DNA of 64,000 nt from Pachyseris speciosa (taxonomy: Eukaryota; Cnidaria; Anthozoa; Scleractinia; Pachyseridae). The translations under genes and the position numbers were made by a program. Location: the NCBI GenBank assembly GCA_016490735.1, contig JAEMWC010001006.1:89501-153500 (forward strand), in the 5' to 3' direction. This document shows, one piece after another, positions 1-12,204 of the stretch (position 1 is its first letter; every line of letters starts with the position of its first letter). The notes under the pieces were generated by a model that saw nothing but the letters and a program-made list of their open reading frames with translations, was not told the origin of the DNA and ran no database searches.

Positions 1-2355
1 ACGATTTCATACAGATGGAACATGTAACTAGATCTGAACAGGCATTTCTTTTTATTTTAGCAGTTCTCACTTCTACATTTCCATATGGATCTTGAAGGAT
101 TAAGCAATTACAAGTTATCATAAACTTACACACATGCCAAGTTGCACCAATGTACAGTTTTACCTTTGAAGATTGATTTCGTTCATCCCCATCATCCAAA
201 ATTTCTGAATTATTTGAGGAGTGCCCTTATAGGCAAGATTTTCAATCTGTGCAGAAGGTACCATGATTTGCATTTTGGAAACTATGATTGCCACAGTGAA
301 AGGGATGGTCATGTAAAATGTTCATGTAACATTTAAATATTAATATTTTTACAGGCTTGTTTTCACTAGCAACAGAATTGAGTTGGAGTCAGCATTGTAA
401 GCCTTACAGTGATTATGCTGCTTACTAGTGAAAACTAGATTTTCAAAGACGGAAGCAGGCCAGGAAGAAATAAACCAATCACAATGAGTGAGGAGCAATT
501 TGATATGTTCATTCTTACACTTCTGCTTATGGCTCTGACGATCTACATTGCGGGCTGAACGTGTTGGGACAGTCAATGTGATACGAGCAAAATTCACTCC
601 AATTACCCCCTCCCCCTCCCCCCCTAAACAATGTTGAACTGGGAGCATAGGAAAGACAAACGGGGGGGGGGCGGCAAAGGGAGGGGGTTAGGGTGGCTCT
701 ATGGTCATAATAATAATGCCGGGAGTAAAGGGCACCAATGTGAAAGGATTCTTAAAACTGTCCAAAGGACATCTGTCCTCCATTGTAGTTTATGCACAAT
801 ACCATAGTAAGAGAAATCAAGACAAAAGGAATTAACATGCTGATTCTTCCAACTCTGATTCTGCTCACCTTATAACTCTACTTATGATTCTCCTGGCAAC
901 TGCAACTCAGATTCCCTCACTAGTGATAACCAGCCTAAGGTTTTAGCCAGAAGGAGTTGGTACTTTTATGTGGAGACATGTTTCCTGGACATCCACTTTT
1001 CTATGTCTGACTAAAAGCTTGGCTATCCCCATGGGTCTGGATATTTGTCCATTCATAACAATGACATATCACTGGGGTCATGCGAGTATAGCAGTTTTTA
1101 CCATATGTGCTCCCCTTAAAGGCTTTGATAAAACAGCCCCAAACATAATGTAAGAGTAACACAGAAATGTTTGTTTTTTAAGTTTATTAATGCCCCTTAA
1201 TGTCCAATTAATATTCTGTGGAAAACATTTTCTTGTACTAATTTCTGGAAATTATAGAAATTAATACATGTATATATTAGTGGGTTTCTCACATTGTTTT
1301 TTAAATGGGCTCCACAAATAACTCCAGCAAACTATAAGCTATGTAAGCACAGTGAATTGTTTTTGTCAGCCTTCATGTACACTGTAGTGAGATACTATAG
1401 CTTTGTGCAGAACAAAGACACTTGCCAAACAAGCTACAAAAGCTATCCTTGATAACACATGTAGCTTCAGACACCTGTCAAATAGTCAAGGCTCTATATC
1501 CATACACAACAGGGGAAGATTACCATGTGAATTTACAAGGTAAAAATTGAAGCACATATTTCTGCCTGAGTAAGGATAACCTTAATAGTTCAAACTATAT
1601 GTACCTTGTTCCATTTTCTTTATTGCTGTTGAAGATGCTATGCAATCAATGGTAAGTCAAGGTTGTTTACCATGTCAACGTTGTTCGCAAAGAGAGCTTT
1701 AGGTCACCAACTTTCTGAAACTAAAACAAACTGTACTGAAATAATCTGTACAATAATGTTCTCTAGACAAGAGAATGCTTGCCGTTATTTTATAGCCCTT
1801 GATTACAGTCATTATACTACACGTATACAGTCAAACCTGTATTATGCAGTCTGACACCCTTGGGGATTCTAGAGTGTCCATTTAGGGCCTGTTTATATGA
1901 GGTTTTTCAGCCCGCTCTACAGAACGCTTTACTGGGCTGGCTGACGGCTCATGCCATATTTCTTCATAAAATTATGGTTATGTTTATATGAGAAGGTGGG
2001 CTGGCCCGCCTGCCTTCTCATATAAACATAACCAAAATTTTGTTACGGAACATACTCTGTCAGTTACACAGACCAGAATTACCAGTAGGTATATTGGGCT
2101 AAAACACAATCAGGGTGGCAAAGTACAGCTGTAGGGTCCACTTGGTAAAAAAAAAATTCAACTGCACTATATCTGTTATTTCATGCTGATGCATGGTTTC
2201 GAAGTACATGTCATGATTACTGATATGTAGTATATCTGAGCATACACTTCTGGTTTTAGAGATATACAATAGTTCATCACAGTCATTTTTTTGAGGGAAG
2301 GAGGGGACAGACAAAACAAATTTGGAATAGAAAAAAGGAAACGATAATACACAAG
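1..2355. other. Host non-coding DNA, no gene recognised
   Basis: AT-rich sequence with short, unsupported open frames only. It contains a G-rich run near 661-690 and a perfect-looking hairpin at about 1,974-2,032, in which GGTTATGTTTATATGAGAAGG pairs with its reverse complement. I see no exon with convincing splice sites or protein similarity here. Confidence 0.5.
1974..2032. repeat. 58-bp palindrome (hairpin)
   Basis: The left arm reads GGTTATGTTTATATGAGAAG and is followed after a short GC-rich centre (GGGCTGGCCCGCC) by its reverse complement CTTCTCATATAAACATAACC. A partial copy of the arm (CCTGTTTATATGAGG) lies just upstream near 1,888. It is probably part of a foldback or MITE-type repeat. 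No coding role is evident. Confidence 0.7.
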
Positions 2356-2364
2356 GCTTCAAAT

Positions 2365-3638
2365 CGGTCATGATAAAACGCAGACTGCAGACCATGCAGA
2401 CTGTGCAGACCATGCGGAGTGGGAAATTTTTTGATTGCTTTAAAAAAAATTCGATTTACATTTGATTGACATTTTTATCCTTTTTTCTTACTCTTTTGGC
2501 GACATTGGAACAGTTTCGATTTTATGGACACCTCATGAGGTTATTTCGAGCTAACGTTACCTAGCAACAATTTTGAGGAAAATAAAACACAAACAGCTGA
2601 GATTAACTTTTGGCCTCTCACGCGAAAACATTATTTGCAGTTGTCGGAAACTAGGGCTCACCAATTGCGTGACAATGAGCTGTCAAGTCAATCAATTCTA
2701 AATGACTGATTTTGTGGTGACAAGTTGAATGTCAAGTGTAATCGAAGACTTTTTGTGATTTGATGGCCGTGTATTTTATCGATTGAATTGAGATGAGTTG
2801 TGTTGTAACCTGTTAGTCGTCGAACCTGTGAGACAATTAAACCAAGTTCAGTAGCGAACCTGTGAATTCAACCCTTTGTGATTTATTTTATGGGATACCG
2901 TAAACTAAGCGTTTCCCACACGGTATCCATTCGGCATTTGCACAGCTGAACAGCCAGCAAGTGAACGGATAAGAAACAGCGGCTAGACAGGCCATTGGAA
3001 ACAGATCGGTTGAAAGGCTGAACGGATGCAATCTTTTATCGAATGCCTAGGATCGAACCGCTATTTAAATGGCAGAATAACATTCGATTGAAATGCAAAA
3101 GAAATCATGACGCTTGTCCTTCACACACGTCGCTTCACCATATCCATCAGATCGAGTCAGACGGCTTTGATTTGCAATCTGTGGGGAAAAATATCAGCCT
3201 TTCAAACCAAGAGATTTTCCAACAAAAAGTGATTGGAGTCCCCAGAAACTTTTTACAAAAATAAAGCTACATTCACGAAGCTGTTTTCAGTGTTATTTAT
3301 AACGGAAATAATGCAATCTAATGACAATTTTGAGTGGCGCCACCGCGTCTAGCCGTAAGTAAACAAGGTTTAGATTGAGAAATATTCTTCATTTAAAAAA
3401 TATGGAAATCCTTGCCAAGACTGTGTGGATCTAGTTTGTCCTGTGAGAAATTTACAGTGCATTCTCAAAGGCTAAAATTATCCAGCAAGCCAGTCAAAAA
3501 AATGGAAGCTGTTGCAATGTCACCAAAAGAGTAAGAAAAAAGCATAAACACCTCAATCAAATGCAAATCAGATTAAAAATAAGCAATCAAAAAATTTCCC
3601 AGTGTGCATGGTCTGCAGTCTGCGTTTTATCATGACCG
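2365..3638. mobile_element. Non-autonomous Mutator-like DNA transposon, 1.27 kb
   Basis: Long inverted termini begin CGGTCATGATAAAACGCAG at the left end, and the reverse complement ends at 3,638. Similarity between the two ends continues for about 170 bp, including the shared stretches around TTTTTTGATTGC and TTTCTTACTCTTTTGG. The element is bracketed by a perfect 9-bp direct repeat GCTTCAAAT (2,356-2,364 and 3,639-3,647). A 9-bp duplication and TIRs longer than 100 bp are typical of Mutator/MULE elements. The interior has no transposase frame, so it would depend on an enzyme supplied elsewhere. The superfamily call is inference from duplication length and TIR length. Confidence 0.8.
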
Positions 3639-3647
3639 GCTTCAAAT

Positions 3648-4440
3648 TCACCCAGTCAAGTCAATTCTGAACCTGTACAAAACAGCATTATCTTATGATC
3701 CAAGCAGGTATTATCACAGTTCAGCCAGACATGCAGGAGGACGGTTTATTCGAGTTATTTAGAAATCCAGCTTCTGAGAGTACTTGTAAGTGAATTTTGA
3801 ATGAAATGTTACTGTAGGTGATTTAAATTGTTATACATGTAAGGCAAAAAAGTCCTATATTAAAATGACAATCTTAGTATTGCATTATTCTCATGAATGT
3901 TTACAAAAAATCATGTTCAAGATTGCTTTTGCATGAGATCTCAAAACCAATAGCCAAGGTACATCAATACCAACAGGAAATAAGTATGTTGTGTGTATTC
4001 ACATGATGAAATGCACCTTTGGATAAGATTTGCTTTTTCTTGAATTTTTTTGTAAAAATCAAAAATCCCCATAAATACCACATCTGTACTATTCCCATCC
4101 ATAACAAAAAAACATGTAGAGTTATTTCACATTAATTTTAGTCAAGTGGTTCCTCAAAATCACACAGGGATACTGTAGGTTTTTTCAAGCAAGAAAGGTT
4201 TAAAATACACTCAGAGAAATAGCACTTCAGTGTTTAAACATTGATCCTTTTCAAACAAAACCACATCTTTTGGAGCCATAGGCCCTAAAATATTATTTTG
4301 CATAACAAGTAACTACATGTATAAGCTTCAGTTCAGTATTACAACTGCTCTTTTGTGTTTACACTGTCTTTTCCTTGGATTGTTCACCCTGGTTGTGTTT
4401 GTGATTGTTTTGTTTATGAATTGAATGAAAGACTTACTAA
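3648..4440. other. Host non-coding DNA, nothing recognised
   Basis: AT-rich sequence without an open frame of note, a clear repeat or an RNA gene that I can support. Confidence 0.4.
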
Positions 4441-4441
4441 G

Positions 4442-4481
<40 letters not shown>

Positions 4482-4499
4482 AGGTACAGGGATTCGATT

Positions 4500-4530
<31 letters not shown>

Positions 4531-4625
4531 GAGCGAATAATCACTCAGCACAACGAAGCGCTAACAACGAAGGGCTAACTACGAAGGGCTAATGCTCGAA
4601 ACGTCAGCTAATCAAATCCCTGTAT

Positions 4626-4668
<43 letters not shown>

Positions 4669-4680
4669 CAGGCCATTTAA
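4441..4680. mobile_element. Two opposed Penelope-like terminal fragments with hammerhead-like cores
   Basis: The left half, read on the minus strand, carries CTCTGACGAAGGGCTAACGC, TGAAACGTCAGC and then a tail ending TTATCAACTCTGTTGATAAA. The right half carries the same sequence on the plus strand from about 4,571 to 4,670. The same tail recurs at 10,720-10,805 directly behind a Penelope-type GIY-YIG coding fragment, which links these tails to Penelope-like elements. CTGACGA, a short helix and GAAAC match the catalytic core of hammerhead ribozymes, which are known to sit in Penelope terminal repeats. The opposed arrangement suggests two insertions or an inverted rearrangement. Confidence 0.65.
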
Positions 4681-6954
4681 ATGTACTAAGAACTCTGTAA
4701 CCTTCCCATGGCATAATAGTACCTTTTTTAAAGGGAAAACATGTCTTTTAGTTCAACTGGACAATTTTGACTCGATTTGTTTTATAATGACTGTAGATTG
4801 CGTGTCTTGGTTGTTTGTGTTGTTGATTTCTGTCAGTGTATTCAAAATGAAGTTGAAGATCATTCATGGAGTATTTCACATTGTAAACTGTTCCTATAAA
4901 TTAGGGAGTAATACAGATCACTGAATACAGTTATCTCTTGGAAGACTAATTTTAACCTCACAGTTTTTTTTATGCAGATGCTTAACGCTCACAGTTGTTA
5001 TGAGGGCTCAGGACTCGTCCTCTCAAGCCTAAGCACCAAATGCTTCCCGTCAAGCTTAATAGTCTTTAGGACTTCACATTTAAATAACTGTAGCTGTAAT
5101 CTCTTAACTGCTTAAGTTTGTTGTGATAATTATGTGAGAGTGTAGAAATAGAATTTGTAGATTCTGAAATTAAGACAACAATTCTCTTGATCTGAATTGT
5201 TATTGATCCATTTAAAGATCCATGTTCATCCGAGAGGCCTTGCGCGCGTTTGTTATTGTTTTTAACCGTCTCTGTTGTTCATTCTTGCGATCTGATTGGT
5301 TTACCAGATTCTCCCACTGAGTTCCAGTGGCATGACATATAACAATGAAATGAGAATTGATTTATTATTCTATATTCCTGTGATTTGAATCTTTTTGTGT
5401 CTGAGAAAGAAATCAGTTCCTCCAAAAACGCTGCAAATAAGTGTGGCTCATCATGTAAAACTTTCAGCGACTGAGGAAGCGAGGGAAGTCAATCGTTTCT
5501 CTTGCATTTACTTGTATGGCTAACTAAAAGCTACGCGGTAAAGGATTCCCAATAATTAAATATGTTATGCCGCCTTGAATACATCTAGTCCATATATTTA
5601 ATTTTAGGGCTCCATAAGGCTTACCTTATCATTATAGAAATTGCTGGGAAGAGAAACAAACAGCGTTCAACTTGATGGATGCTCATTTATCGGATACAAA
5701 ACCACGATCGAGTCTGGTTCATTTGCAGATAAATTAGAACCGCGTGATCAAAATATTCACCAAGGTCGGACATCAGTTGAAATCTAGCATATCGCTACCA
5801 CAGATTCAAGTTCAGAGGTACCAGATCATCCCTTTTCTTTGCTTAAAAATACTAGATAAGCAAAGTCTGAGATGGGCATCTTCCTTCGGGTTAACACTGT
5901 ACAGCACTGTCAACTTCGAGATCAGAGGTCATTTCAAATGGCAGCGACCCTATGCATGTATCAACAAAGTAACGGGACAAAAGTCACATTTTACCAGGAA
6001 AATTACGAAACAAATTCAAGGAGACAACAGCCTGACAATGTAAGACAATATTCCAACATGTTTGTGCAGAATTACCTTCAGGTTGACCCCAAACTAAACG
6101 GATTTTTAACAAGAGCCCGCCAGCAAGTAATTTCGCGTTACTTGAAGTTCAACAACACTAGTTGTCTACAAGGTCTTTTCCTCACTGCTACGACGACTGT
6201 TGTTGAAAATATTGAGGCAAATGAAGAGAGAGGATGTTAAGAAACCACAACGACAAAAAAATAGGGATACTCGGGGAAATAAGCTGGATGAACAAGGATT
6301 ATTTTGGCAAAATAGCGCTCACTGGCGATTTGCATATTTTCCGTCTGTGAGATTCAGAGTGGCGCGCAATGCGTCTTGGATGAACATGGGTCTTTAAACT
6401 TACTATAATAAATACTATAATTTCTCTTACCTTTTTTGCAAATGTGCACTACATGTATCTGAAATTTTACTATAACAATGCAGACATGATAAAAAAATAA
6501 ACCAATTTCTGTTGTTTATTGGTGTTTTGGGAGCAATGTCACTTGTCGTTTCTACCCCTTGGAAGGCCTAAACCATACTCTGGAAGTAACTTATCAAACT
6601 TTACTTAACAGGTATCTGTCTGGGGGTATTTTTTTGCATTAAAGTTATTTTTAACCTATTTTGCATTCATTAGCACTATTTAAAGGTAATATATTTTAAA
6701 ACCCTATTTGACTGTTTAAGACTGTTTTTATTTTTCTAATAAATACATTCAGATACCTGAGAGATCTTTTGTTTTAGTTCTGAGGAAGTCTTACTGTAGA
6801 ATTCAATCAATTCCTAGGAATTCTTTGGAATTCTAATTAAGTTTGGCTAAAGGTAAAAAAATTCCAAGGAATTCCTAGCACATCAAAATAATGATAGTTG
6901 CGACTATTTTTGTGATTTTGGGAAGTTCAAAGTAGTACAAAGTCTTGCAAAGGT
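4681..6954. other. Host non-coding DNA with an unrecognised 122-codon open frame
   Basis: An uninterrupted plus-strand frame at 5,872-6,240 would encode 122 residues (starting MGIFLRVNT). It has no domain I recognise, and a partly overlapping frame at 5,744-6,043 is equally long, so neither is supported as a gene. Near 6,806-6,880 there is a cluster of AATTCCTAGGAATTC-type palindromes that leads into the GATC-rich array downstream. Confidence 0.35.
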
Positions 6955-7505
6955 TTATCCAAGATCCCTGGAGATCTTTTGCAAGATTATTTAAGCTCCT
7001 TTAAGATCTTGGCAAGATCCACAAAAGATCGTTAAAGATCCTTGAAGATCTTTTGCAAAGTTATTGAAGATCCTCAAAGATCTGGGCAAGATCTGCGAAG
7101 GGTCCTTGAAGATCCTCAAAGATCTTCAAAGGATCCTTAAAGATCCTTGAAGATCTTTTGCAAAGTTATTGAAGATCCTCAAAGATCTGGCCAAGATCTG
7201 CAAAGAATCCTTGTAGATCCTCAAAGATCTTGGCAAGATCTGCAAAGGATCCTTAATGATCTTTGGCAAGATTATTGAAGATCCTCAAAGATCTTGGCAA
7301 GATCTGCAAAGGATCCTTAAAGATCTTTGAAGATCCTTAAAGATCTTGCCAAGATCTTCAAAGATCTTGGCAAGAAAGTTGAGGATCCTTAAGGATCTTG
7401 GCAAGGATCCTCAAAGATCTTGGCAAGAATTTTTGAGGATCTTCATTAGGATCCTCAAAGATCTTCATGAAGATCTTTGAGGATCTATGAAGATCCTTAA
7501 AAGAT
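6955..7505. repeat. GATC-dense degenerate tandem array
   Basis: About 550 bp built from variants of AAAGATCTTGGCAAGATC and TGCAAAGGATCCTTAAAGATC. GATC recurs roughly every ten bases, and many units are short palindromes (AAGATCTT, GGATCC). No open frame or RNA signature accounts for it. It is best described as a degenerate minisatellite. Local duplications of 60-80 bp are visible, such as the phrase ending GATCTTTTGCAAAGTTATTG at about 7,047 and 7,150. Confidence 0.8.
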
Positions 7506-9930
7506 TTTCACCAGGGATGGCCAGTACTGAAACCCTTCTGTCGATTTTAATCCATTTCTTCAGTCCATCTCTTAATGTTCACTGGTGCACTGAAGACCTA
7601 CACACTTTATATGGCAATTAAGTTTATTAATTATTGAAGCCTAATTTACCTTGTGTATGCAAGTGAAAACACATGTTTTGAAGTCAATATGGCTTTCTAC
7701 AGTGACCCCGGCCCTCGATATTGAATATAAATAATATCTTCATGATTCTTCATTTGATACCTGCGAAAAAATGCAGTATTGTTTGAAGCTGATCATTTTG
7801 AGACAGATGCTTTATATTTATTGATATTTACAACGAGCGGTACGGGTGTTGCAATTGTGTCTGCACCAATTCGTGGGACTAAAATAAAGCTTCATGTATT
7901 GATATAGTCGATCTTGATAGAAACCCTTTTGAATTCAATAATTTTTCACTTTGAATCCAGACTAATTTAAACACTCTTTACCCTTGCAAATGATCGCCAT
8001 TTCATGTAGAATACATGTAAATTATCGAGTGTTCGATCGTCCGTTGTGAAAGAGGAGCCGGTTCCAAAATTTTAAAACACAAGAAAATGCAAAAAAAAAT
8101 AACTTACCTCAGAAGAAACACGAGTCTTCAAAATAATCGAACAATCTTTCGCTTGCAGTTGAGCCACACTTTCCTAGTGGAAGATGTAACTTATTTTGAA
8201 CGACATTTTGAACCCAACGGCGCCAGTAATAGCGGCGCGGTTACCGAGTTAAGTGAGCCCACACTGTCGCTGGCAGCGTTTGACTCTTGAGCTCAGGCAG
8301 ATACTACATATATGGTATATTCAAAAACCGAACCACAGCCCGAGCGTCCAGCCCGACCCGTTTTTGAAGTCTTTTTTGGAATTTGCTTATTTATTTGACA
8401 GCCATTCTTCCGATTTTCCGCTTCATTTACATGTTTACGGTCGATTACCACAGTATCAAGTAGCCTCCCACGCAGTCGTTTTTAGGAAATTCGTATTTCA
8501 CCTCCTCCTCACTAACGCCTGCTTACCTGAAGCCAACATTCCTTTCCCATTGTTTGGCTCGCGGGCAACCCAGCCAGTCACAATCGAGCAACTGGCTAGC
8601 GATGACAAGTAAATGTGTGCTTCTTTCTCTCGCGAATTTGATAAATAAATAAATAAATTTGTAAACGTATCAAAGCGCTGGAGCCGATTTGTTTTTGAGT
8701 GATACGATGTGTTTGAGAGACCTTTAAAATATGAAAAAGCGAATAAGAATTTAGACGCGACCGAGTTACAAATTTGAACCATTGATCAGTCCATGAAACG
8801 TAGACTAAACCGACGTGAAATTATTACACATGGCACAATAACAAAGCTCGATCTCTCATGGTCCTGTATTAAATCAGATGAAATTCGCCCACCCAACGAC
8901 CCCAAAACGTCCTGGAGAAGCGGTCATAGGTTGTCAAACATCGGTGGCATAGACTGTGCCAATTTGTGTACTTTTTTTCTTCAGTTCACGCGAAGTGGAT
9001 GGTAAAATTATGTAGCTTGCTGCCTCGCCGCTCGCTCGATCCAATGCGCGCTGTGGTCTACCGATGGCAAATGCTCCTTCCTCCAAATTACTCAGACTAA
9101 CCGACCATACGCCAATACTTCTCAAATAACTGTCTTCGCCCTTCATCGAATTCACGAGAGGTGACACAACAGATACAACACGACCAGGAGTAGCGGCGAG
9201 GAAATTGAAGATTGAAGGTGAAGTTTGGTAAATAAGCGACTATCGTAATTAGTGGGCAAATTGATGAAAATATCGCTGTTTCCTCTCACAAATTCTTAAA
9301 TTGAAGTCAGCTGATAGGCATTTAAACAGGAATTCTGAACGTAGAGCACACGCTAATCAGAGCTCGCTCCAGCTCTATCTGTGCAATGTTGAACTATTCC
9401 CCCGAAAAGCAGGTCAACCTTCCAGAATTTAGTAGGTAAAATGTGATTGGCCAAGCGGCGGGAAAGGAATGTTAGCTTCGGGTAAGCAGGCGTTTGTGGG
9501 GAGGAAGTGAAATACGAGTCCCCTAAAAACGACTTCGTGGGAGGCTAAGTATCAAGATCCTCTTGTCCCCTTTTCGTTTAAGTTATAATCGGCTTACCTT
9601 ACTGAATGACACCAAAAAGGAATGTATACATTGTTCGAGTTAACTGAAGTTAAGGCCAATATTGCCGAACTCTTTCTTCCCGGGTTCAATTACTTTAAAG
9701 GGGAGAAGAAACAAATGCTTCGATTTCAAGTTATTGAAAGGTTTGCATTCAACAGCCCACCCGGGCCTTCCTCACGTGGATGGTAACTTGAGGATTCTTC
9801 CTGCTATGGCGAAACAACTAACTTGTAAACATCACGTTACATTAAAATTTATGCTTACCAGAAAATGACCTTGTTAATGACTTTTACGGGAACATTTACC
9901 CTATTTTCAGGAAACAACATTTCCATGTTA
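7506..9930. other. Host non-coding DNA with a 1.1-kb inverted-repeat pair
   Basis: No gene recognised. The stretch at 8,455-8,560 (containing CCTCCCACGCAGTCGTTTTTAG and AACGCCTGCTTACC) recurs inverted at about 9,455-9,560 with perhaps 15% mismatches. The two arms bracket roughly 1.1 kb that may be an old non-autonomous DNA transposon. No clear target duplication was found. Short open frames over the arms are shadows of the repeat. Confidence 0.5.
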
Positions 9931-10250
9931 TTTACATCTGATATTTTGCAAATTATACTTCCAAGAATGACTTTCAATCATTATTTAGAAATAATGATTG
10001 AAAGTCATTCTTGGAAGTATAATTTGCAGAATATCAGATGTAAATGGTTTCAAACTATCCTGTAAATAACATGTAAATGAATACAATCCTGTAAACTGAA
10101 TTTACATGAAACTTTCATGTTTTAGGGGAACATCTAAATTTACTAGAGTAAATTTAGATGTTCCCCTAAAACATGAAAGTTTCATGTAAATTCAGTTTAC
10201 AGGATTGTATTCATTTACATGTTATTTACAGGATAGTTTGAAACCATTTA
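9931..10250. repeat. Two adjoining near-perfect palindromes (foldback element)
   Basis: The first palindrome has arms of 56 bp (9,931-9,986 and 9,989-10,044), a 2-bp loop and one mismatch. The second starts inside the last bases of the first and has arms of about 103 bp (10,041-10,143 and 10,148-10,250) around a centre ACTAGAGT. Motifs such as ATTTACATG and CCTGTAAA recur in both and in the flanks to about 10,335. No coding capacity is seen. It is consistent with a nested foldback/MITE array. Confidence 0.85.
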
Positions 10251-10349
10251 CATGAGTGAGATACTGTAAATCTACTTGAAATAATTTACATGGTATTTAC
10301 AGGTTCGTCAATTTATACTACAAGAACATGATCCTGTAAAATCCTGTTA

Positions 10350-10759
10350 TGCAAAAAGTTATACATCGGCGAAACAGGAAGACGACTAGGTGACCGATTC
10401 CGAGAACATCTTCGTCATGTTGAGAAAGATGACAAAGACGCATCCAAACCTGTCGCTCGGCATTTTAATCTCCCTTACCATTCCAAACAACGCATGACGA
10501 TCTCCGGCCTTTCCCTGCATCAAGGTACCACGGAAAGCCGTAAAAATCTCAAGCAAAAACTGATCTTTCAAATTGGCACTCTTAATCCCCACGGTATCAA
10601 CGAGCTCTTTTCATTCAATTAATTTATTCCTGTTTTTCACGTTACCATGTTACCACCAATAGCGTAGCTCCTTTTTCTGTATATAACCATACACAACCCA
10701 CAATTCCTCGATTCGCTCCGACGAAGGGCTAACGCTCGAAACGTCAGCTAATCGAATCC

Positions 10760-10805
<46 letters not shown>
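10350..10805 (+). mobile_element. Penelope-like element 3' fragment (GIY-YIG endonuclease end plus terminal repeat)
   Basis: In the plus frame at 10,353-10,622 the translation reads LYIGETGRRLGDRFREHL and continues to a stop after about 89 residues. It contains the YIG half of a GIY-YIG nuclease, the conserved R-x3-H pattern and the ARHFN/TLNPHGINE phrases typical of the C-terminus of Penelope-like retroelements. The reverse transcriptase is absent, so this is a 5'-truncated copy. Downstream, 10,718-10,805 is the terminal repeat with a hammerhead-like core (CCGACGAAGGGCTAACGC, CGAAACGTC) and the tail also found at 4,441-4,680. Confidence 0.8.
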
Positions 10806-10811
<6 letters not shown>

Positions 10812-10821
10812 CGTTCACTCC

Positions 10822-10867
<46 letters not shown>

Positions 10868-11317
10868 TTCATAATGGTTTGTAAGTGAATAAAGCACGTC
10901 AGGTTTCCGTGACAGGAAAGGGAGAGGGGGCTTAACCTTCAATCAGTTAGACCCCACATCTAGTGTTGTTTAACGCCTCATACCTGATAGCCCAAGACTA
11001 ATTAACACAGTAAGAGGTCAATAGACGGTTTCTTAAAAAAAAAAGTCTCAACATGGAGGAGGACAAACAAACAATACGTTTCTGTGCTGCTGATAAAATC
11101 CTGTACTGCTGATGAAAACTGTTTGTTTGTTTGTTTGTTCTTATGGCGTAATAGTATCTCAAAGGTGGTAGCATTAATCAACGAATCAATCAATGAATCA
11201 ATTGATCAATAAAACAAGTAATCAATCAGTCAGTCAATCAATAAAGCAAAGAAACAACAACAACCTTTGCTGCAAACTATATATTTGTCTGAATCAACCC
11301 TGCCAATCAACACTTTG

Positions 11318-11358
<41 letters not shown>

Positions 11359-11934
11359 GTAACTCAACTCATGCATGTTTTTTTATTCCATTTCTCCTGT
11401 ATTATAATGATCCGAGAAAACTTATTCAGTCGTTCTTGTGTGAATACGTAATAGACTGCTTTGAACGGACTTACTAAGGTTAATTTAACATTCTATCTCT
11501 ATTTTAACTGTGTATAGCATAGGAAAGTTTTAACTTCTTCATAATTAAAATAATAAAAATGATGAAAATAATGAAAACATCGTTTAAGAATATCAATAAC
11601 AACACCATTAACAAAGATAAATACTTGTAAAAAAATGTAAAAAAACTATAATTTTACGACGATTACCATTATAATTTTACAACAACTTTTAAAATAAAAA
11701 AGATACTGGTGATACTTGGGTGTTTTGCATCCGTTCAGTGGTGCAGAAATCTAACATAAAGTGGTACAATATACTGTTAACCGAGATTTAAACAATGTAG
11801 AACTTTTTGTATACGTTAAACTCAAAAAGCTGTTTTGAAATGCTGCAGAAATCTTAAGTTACGTTGATTCGTTGTCTGCACTAACAAAACTCGGTACAAT
11901 GAATTTCATCCAGGTTTCTACTTTGTTATGCTAA
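10806..11934. other. Host non-coding DNA with microsatellites
   Basis: Contains CAAA/TTTG-type repeats near 11,060-11,150, CAATCAAT-type repeats near 11,175-11,250 and an uninterrupted (ATT)n tract at about 11,320-11,358. No gene is recognised. It lies just downstream of the stop codon of the GPCR gene on the minus strand and may hold its 3' UTR. Confidence 0.5.
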
Positions 11935-12204
11935 TTAAGTGTCTACAGGAGGCATAGACCTCTCCTGGAGAAAAAATCCATCGTTCAATCCAGCAGATGA
12001 GCAAGAGGCGGCCTCGTTGTCCCTGCTTTCCAACTCGTGTGTGTCATAATCCGTCACTTTGTTTCTCCGCTTTACACTTGGATGGTTTCGGCTGGATCGG
12101 AATGTTGTAAGACTCTTCTTGTCCTTCCACTTTTGTTTAGTCCGCTGGAATTCTGCAGGTACATTTACGTGTCTCACAACGTGAAATAAGAAGACGAGTA
12201 AACC
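11935..12204 (-). CDS. Adhesion-type GPCR, last coding exon (end of TM7 and cytoplasmic tail)
   Basis: On the minus strand an acceptor (TTTCTAG) at 12,205 opens a frame of 90 codons that begins GLLVFLFHVVRH, the end of TM7 in family-B2 adhesion receptors, where the consensus is NSLQG-[LF]-x-[IV]-F-x-F-H. A basic, serine-rich cytoplasmic tail ending at TAA (11,935-11,937) follows. The reading phase matches the upstream exon at 12,912-13,121, so the spliced junction reads LNSLQ/GLLVF. The tail has lysine-rich and serine-rich blocks. This is a host gene, presumably a plasma-membrane receptor, with an unknown ligand. Confidence 0.8.
   Translation of the reverse strand, partial: GLLVFLFHVVRHVNVPAEFQRTKQKWKDKKSLTTFRSSRNHPSVKRRNKVTDYDTHELESRDNEAASCSSAGLNDGFFLQERSMPPVDT

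Noticed and set aside
5744..6240. Overlapping 99- and 122-codon frames as a host gene
   Set aside because: Two overlapping frames of similar length, no domain, no splice or promoter context that I can see.
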